Assembly (NCBI GenBank): GCA_913776675.1 | Contig: CAJYRE010000358.1 | Span: forward strand, 1 to 9,637 | Reading direction: 5' to 3' | DNA length: 9,637 nucleotides | DNA from: Rhizobiaceae bacterium | GTDB taxonomy: Bacteria; Pseudomonadota; Alphaproteobacteria; Rhizobiales; Rhizobiaceae | Shown here: one piece after another, positions 6,566 to 9,637 of the stretch | Position numbering within the stretch: position 1 is the stretch's first letter | Layout of the letters: the number at the start of each line of letters is the position of its first letter | Program-made: the position numbers and the translations under genes | The notes under the pieces: model-generated | The model's database searches: none | Told to the model about the DNA's origin: nothing | Seen by the model: the letters and a program-made list of their open reading frames with translations, nothing else

Positions 6566-8667
6566 GTGAGATTATTTCTATCGGCGCTGGCGATTTTGCG
6601 CTCAGCCTGCGTCTGCCAGAGGCAGGCATGCCGGAAATTCTGGCTTTTGGTGCAGGCCCTGTTTCAGCCTCGCCACTCTATGAGGTTGAGCGCTCCAGCC
6701 GTGTGAATGGCATGGATGAGGCCGTGCCCTCTGCGGTGCTGCTGCCCACGGGTGGCATGGGGTCTTTCGGCTGGCCCGCCATTGCTGGCCATCGCATGGG
6801 CCGCGATTTTATCCTGCACTTTTCCGGCTGGACGGCCAAGACCAGCGGCAATGTCACGGTGCTGAGTGCCGCCGATAAGGTCGCTGCAATCTCGATTGCC
6901 ATCCGCCTTGAGGTTTTCGCCTCCGGCGTGATGTCCATGGCCACCGAACTGCAAAATCTCGGCAGTTCCGATTACTTGCTGGACCGCTGCATGGCGGCAA
7001 GCTTCCTGGTGCCAGCGGGCAAGGTGGATGTTGTCAGCTTTTCCGGCATGTGGGGGCGTGAGTTCCAGACCCGGCGCGAGACGCTGGGCAACGGCATCTG
7101 GGCGCAGGAAAGCCGCCGTGGCCGCACCTCGCACGACCGTTTCCCGATGCTGCGCTTTGACGGCGAAGGGCAGACTTTCGGCGTCACTTTGGGCTGGAGC
7201 GGCAACCATCAGGCTGTGATTGATCGGCTGGACGATGGCCGTCGCCTCGTGCATCTGGGCGAGTTGTTTGAACCCGGCGAGATGATTTTGGCTTCCGGCG
7301 CAAGCTATCAAAGCCCGGTGGCCTATGCGGGCGCGGATAGCGCTGCCTTCCACGCCTTCGTGCGCAATGATCTTTTGACCTGGCAGGGTGGCAAGATGAG
7401 CCCGCGCCCGGTGACGTTGAACACCTGGGAAGGCAATTATTTCGACCACCAGATGGATTCGCTCAAAGCCCAAGCCACCTCTGCCGCCGAGCTTGGCATT
7501 GAACGCTTTGTGCTGGACGATGGCTGGTTTGGCAAACGCGATGACGACACCACCAGCCTTGGCGATTGGGACATTGACACCCGCAAATATCCCGATGGTT
7601 TGAAGCCGCTGATTGATCACGTCACTGGCCTCGGCATGCAATTTGGCATCTGGTTTGAGCCGGAAATGATCAATCCGGTATCGGAACTGTACAAAGCCCA
7701 CCCCGATTGGGTGTTGCAGGTCGAAGGACGGCCTTTGCTGCTGTCGCGCAACCAGTTGGTGCTGGATCTGACGCGCGAAGAGGTCAGCGACTATCTGTTT
7801 GAAAAGATCGACGCGGTTTTGGCAGGTCATGCCATTTCCTACATCAAATGGGATATGAACCGTGACCTGACACATGCAGGCGGACGCGACGGCAAGGCGA
7901 AAATTGCCGCCCAGACTCGCGCCGTCTATGCGCTTATGGATCGCATTCGCGCCGCCCATCCGAGTGTCGAGATTGAAAGCTGCGCCTCTGGCGGTGGCCG
8001 GATTGATTATGGCGCTTTGGCGCGCACTCATCGTGTCTGGACATCGGATTGCACCGATGCGCTGGAACGGTTGGAAATTCAGCGGGGCGCATCCGCTTTC
8101 GTGCCGCCGGAAATTCTCGGCAGCCATATTTCGGCGTCACCAAATCACCAGACAGAACGGCGTCACACGCTGGCGTTCCGGGCGCTGGTGGCCATGGCCT
8201 ATCATCTGGGTGTCGAGCTGAATCCGCTGGAGCTGGAAGGCGAAGAGCGCGAGGAGCTGAAGGGCTATATCGCCACCCATAAACGCCTGCGGCACCTGCT
8301 GCATGCGCCGGGTGCCAATTTCCGCATGGAGCCAAAGGACGGGCGCTATGTCTGGGGGGCGGCCAATGCTTCGAAAATCGTGGTGTTTGTCGCTCAAGGC
8401 CCGCAAATGGTGGCCGAACAGCCCGAGCCATTGAAGCTACCAGAACAGGTCACAAGCCTTGGTGGGCGCTGGCGCATTGCGGCCATGCATCCCGCAGAGC
8501 CAAGCTTTATCCGCATTTCTGAAGGGCAGAAGCGCCTGCTGGCGGGTGAGGTCAGCTTTGATCTGGCCGATCTGGATCGGTCTGGTTTGCCCTTGCCGAT
8601 GCAGCGGCCGGAAAGCGCCATTCTATTGGAATTTGAATTGATTGAGGGAGTGACACACCATGGCTGA
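6562..8667 (+). CDS. agaL: GH36 alpha-galactosidase, cytoplasmic
   Basis: A 701-residue retaining alpha-galactosidase that cleaves terminal alpha-1,6-galactose from sugars such as melibiose, raffinose or galactinol. Visible architecture: an N-terminal beta-sandwich domain (about 1-280), a catalytic barrel (about 285-600) and a C-terminal beta domain. Key motifs are LDDGWFG (318-324), WFEPEM (364-369), the nucleophile Asp431 in YIKWDMNRD, the substrate-binding ESCASGGGR (472-480) and the acid/base Asp496 in [12 protein letters not shown]. No signal peptide is present, so it acts in the cytoplasm on imported intact sugar, as expected inside a transporter operon. The start at 6562 overlaps the permease stop by 4 nt, with GGAG at 6548-6551 as ribosome site. 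An in-frame ATG at 6439 lies deep inside the permease gene and encodes no family-like sequence. The enzyme family is essentially certain. The symbol is a convention (rafA or melA are also used), and the natural substrate is not readable from the sequence. Confidence 0.95.
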   Translation: MSEIISIGAGDFALSLRLPEAGMPEILAFGAGPVSASPLYEVERSSRVNGMDEAVPSAVLLPTGGMGSFGWPAIAGHRMGRDFILHFSGWTAKTSGNVTVLSAADKVAAISIAIRLEVFASGVMSMATELQNLGSSDYLLDRCMAASFLVPAGKVDVVSFSGMWGREFQTRRETLGNGIWAQESRRGRTSHDRFPMLRFDGEGQTFGVTLGWSGNHQAVIDRLDDGRRLVHLGELFEPGEMILASGASYQSPVAYAGADSAAFHAFVRNDLLTWQGGKMSPRPVTLNTWEGNYFDHQMDSLKAQATSAAELGIERFVLDDGWFGKRDDDTTSLGDWDIDTRKYPDGLKPLIDHVTGLGMQFGIWFEPEMINPVSELYKAHPDWVLQVEGRPLLLSRNQLVLDLTREEVSDYLFEKIDAVLAGHAISYIKWDMNRDLTHAGGRDGKAKIAAQTRAVYALMDRIRAAHPSVEIESCASGGGRIDYGALARTHRVWTSDCTDALERLEIQRGASAFVPPEILGSHISASPNHQTERRHTLAFRALVAMAYHLGVELNPLELEGEEREELKGYIATHKRLRHLLHAPGANFRMEPKDGRYVWGAANASKIVVFVAQGPQMVAEQPEPLKLPEQVTSLGGRWRIAAMHPAEPSFIRISEGQKRLLAGEVSFDLADLDRSGLPLPMQRPESAILLEFELIEGVTHHG

Positions 8668-9637
8668 CGTGACCCTGAAAGGTGTGACGAAACAATTTGG
8701 CTCCTTAAGCGTCATCAAAGGCGTTGACCTTGAGGTCAAGGATGGCGAATTTTGCGTGTTTGTTGGACCATCTGGCTGCGGCAAATCCACCCTGCTGCGT
8801 ACCATTGCCGGGCTGGAAGATATTTCCTCCGGCACGCTGCAAATCGGCGGCAAGGATATGACCAGCATTGGTCCATCTGAACGCGGCGTGGCCATGGTAT
8901 TTCAGTCATATGCGCTTTATCCGCATATGACGGTGCGCGACAACATTGGCTTTGGCCTGAAAATGACCGGCCATTCCAAAGAGCTGATTGCGGAACGCAC
9001 GCAAGTGGCGGCCAAGCTTTTGCAACTGGATGCGCTGATGGATCGAAAGCCGGGGCAATTGTCCGGTGGTCAGCGTCAGCGCGTCGCCATTGGCCGCGCC
9101 ATTGTGCGCAAGCCCGATGTGTTCCTGTTTGATGAGCCGCTGTCCAACCTCGATGCCGCTTTGCGCGTGCAGATGCGCACCGAGCTTTCCAAGCTGCATC
9201 AGGATTTGCAGGCGACGATGATCTACGTCACCCACGATCAGGTGGAAGCCATGACTATGGCCACCAAGATTGTGGTTTTGTCGGCGGGCAAGATCGAGCA
9301 GGTGGGATCGCCGCTGGAGCTGTATCATCGCCCGAACAATATCTTCGTGGCAGGCTTTATCGGCTCACCGAAGATGAATTTCCTGCCCGTCACCGCAGCC
9401 GCGGTTGAAGGCGGCAAAATCGCCATCACCCTGCCGGGTGGGGCGGTGATCAGCCTTGATGCGCAAGGCAAAACCATCAAGCCCGGCAAAATGACACTGG
9501 GCATTCGCCCCGAGCATATCGATGCCACGGGCAAGAGTGATCTGGTGGTGCAAGCGCCGGTGCGGCTGGCCGAATATCTGGGCTCTGAGACGCTGTTCTT
9601 CGTCGGGCTCGATGGCACCAATGAGCTGGCCGTCAAG
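8660..9637 (+). CDS. Sugar ABC transporter ATP-binding protein, MsmK/UgpC/MalK-type; 3' end outside window
   Basis: 326 residues are visible from the ATG at 8660, and the frame is open to the window edge; family members are usually about 350-370 residues, so only the C-terminal tip is missing. Motifs: Walker [10 protein letters not shown] (36-44), Q-loop Gln82 in [16 protein letters not shown] signature [14 protein letters not shown] (134-147), Walker B VFLFDEP (154-160), D-loop SNLD (162-165) and switch His192 in [10 protein letters not shown]. From about residue 236 the TOBE/MalK-type regulatory domain begins; LGIRPEH is visible in it. It should energise import by docking on the EAA loops of the two permeases. 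GAGGGAG at 8644-8650 is a good ribosome site, and the start overlaps the alpha-galactosidase end by 8 nt. Automatic pipelines often name this family ugpC, but the context argues for an alpha-galactoside importer, not glycerol-3-phosphate. Confidence 0.94.
   Translation, partial: MADVTLKGVTKQFGSLSVIKGVDLEVKDGEFCVFVGPSGCGKSTLLRTIAGLEDISSGTLQIGGKDMTSIGPSERGVAMVFQSYALYPHMTVRDNIGFGLKMTGHSKELIAERTQVAAKLLQLDALMDRKPGQLSGGQRQRVAIGRAIVRKPDVFLFDEPLSNLDAALRVQMRTELSKLHQDLQATMIYVTHDQVEAMTMATKIVVLSAGKIEQVGSPLELYHRPNNIFVAGFIGSPKMNFLPVTAAAVEGGKIAITLPGGAVISLDAQGKTIKPGKMTLGIRPEHIDATGKSDLVVQAPVRLAEYLGSETLFFVGLDGTNELAVK

Noticed and set aside
6664..8127. 487-codon antisense open frame opposite the alpha-galactosidase
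   Set aside because: Shadow of a high-GC3 gene; no motif, no ribosome site, and the opposite strand carries all GH36 catalytic motifs.
8724..8739. TTGACCT-TG-AGGTCAA inverted repeat inside the ATPase gene
   Set aside because: It encodes the conserved-type VDLEVK segment after the first strand of the ATPase. The 2-nt spacer cannot form a stable loop and the position is not near a promoter, so chance is the simplest explanation.

Overview
The window reads as ordinary chromosomal or second-replicon DNA from an alphaproteobacterium of the Rhizobiaceae (Rhizobium/Agrobacterium/Allorhizobium type). That placement is an inference. It rests on the moderately high GC and GC-rich third codon positions, the gene complement, and protein family resemblance; no rRNA or other phylogenetic marker is present. 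Almost every base is accounted for by six complete genes, one gene cut off at the left edge, one cut off at the right edge, and short control regions. I see no tRNA or rRNA genes, insertion sequences, CRISPR array, integrase or other sign of recent transfer.

Left block (1-2370, + strand): the C-terminal part of a DAO-family FAD-dependent amine oxidase, then an aldehyde dehydrogenase with unmistakable ALDH7/antiquitin signatures. The pair resembles the AmaA/AmaB module, in which an oxidase converts pipecolate to piperideine-6-carboxylate and a dehydrogenase oxidises the open aldehyde form to 2-aminoadipate (lysine/pipecolate degradation). A 12-bp stem followed by a T run closes the block. It serves both the rightward dehydrogenase and the leftward regulator that converges on it.

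Right block (2370-9637): a complete alpha-galactoside uptake and hydrolysis locus. A leftward AraC/MelR-type regulator is divergent from a rightward operon. That operon encodes a CUT1-type periplasmic sugar-binding protein, two inner-membrane permeases, a GH36 alpha-galactosidase without a signal peptide, and an MsmK/UgpC-type ATPase that runs off the window. The logic is coherent: an alpha-galactoside (melibiose, raffinose family, or galactinol) is captured in the periplasm, imported intact with ATP, and cleaved in the cytoplasm to galactose plus the remaining sugar or polyol. The regulator presumably activates the operon when such a sugar is present. The three junctions permease-permease-galactosidase-ATPase overlap by 1, 4 and 8 nt. 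The binding-protein/permease junction is instead separated by a perfect 13-bp stem-loop, the usual arrangement for making more binding protein than membrane components.

The most interesting non-coding signals are in the ~200-bp divergent region. There is a plausible sigma70 promoter for the regulator, with tandem CCAGAAwTT repeats lying over its predicted start point. The structural operon has a weak, probably activator-dependent promoter. I found nothing that justifies calling any part of this window a previously undescribed system.
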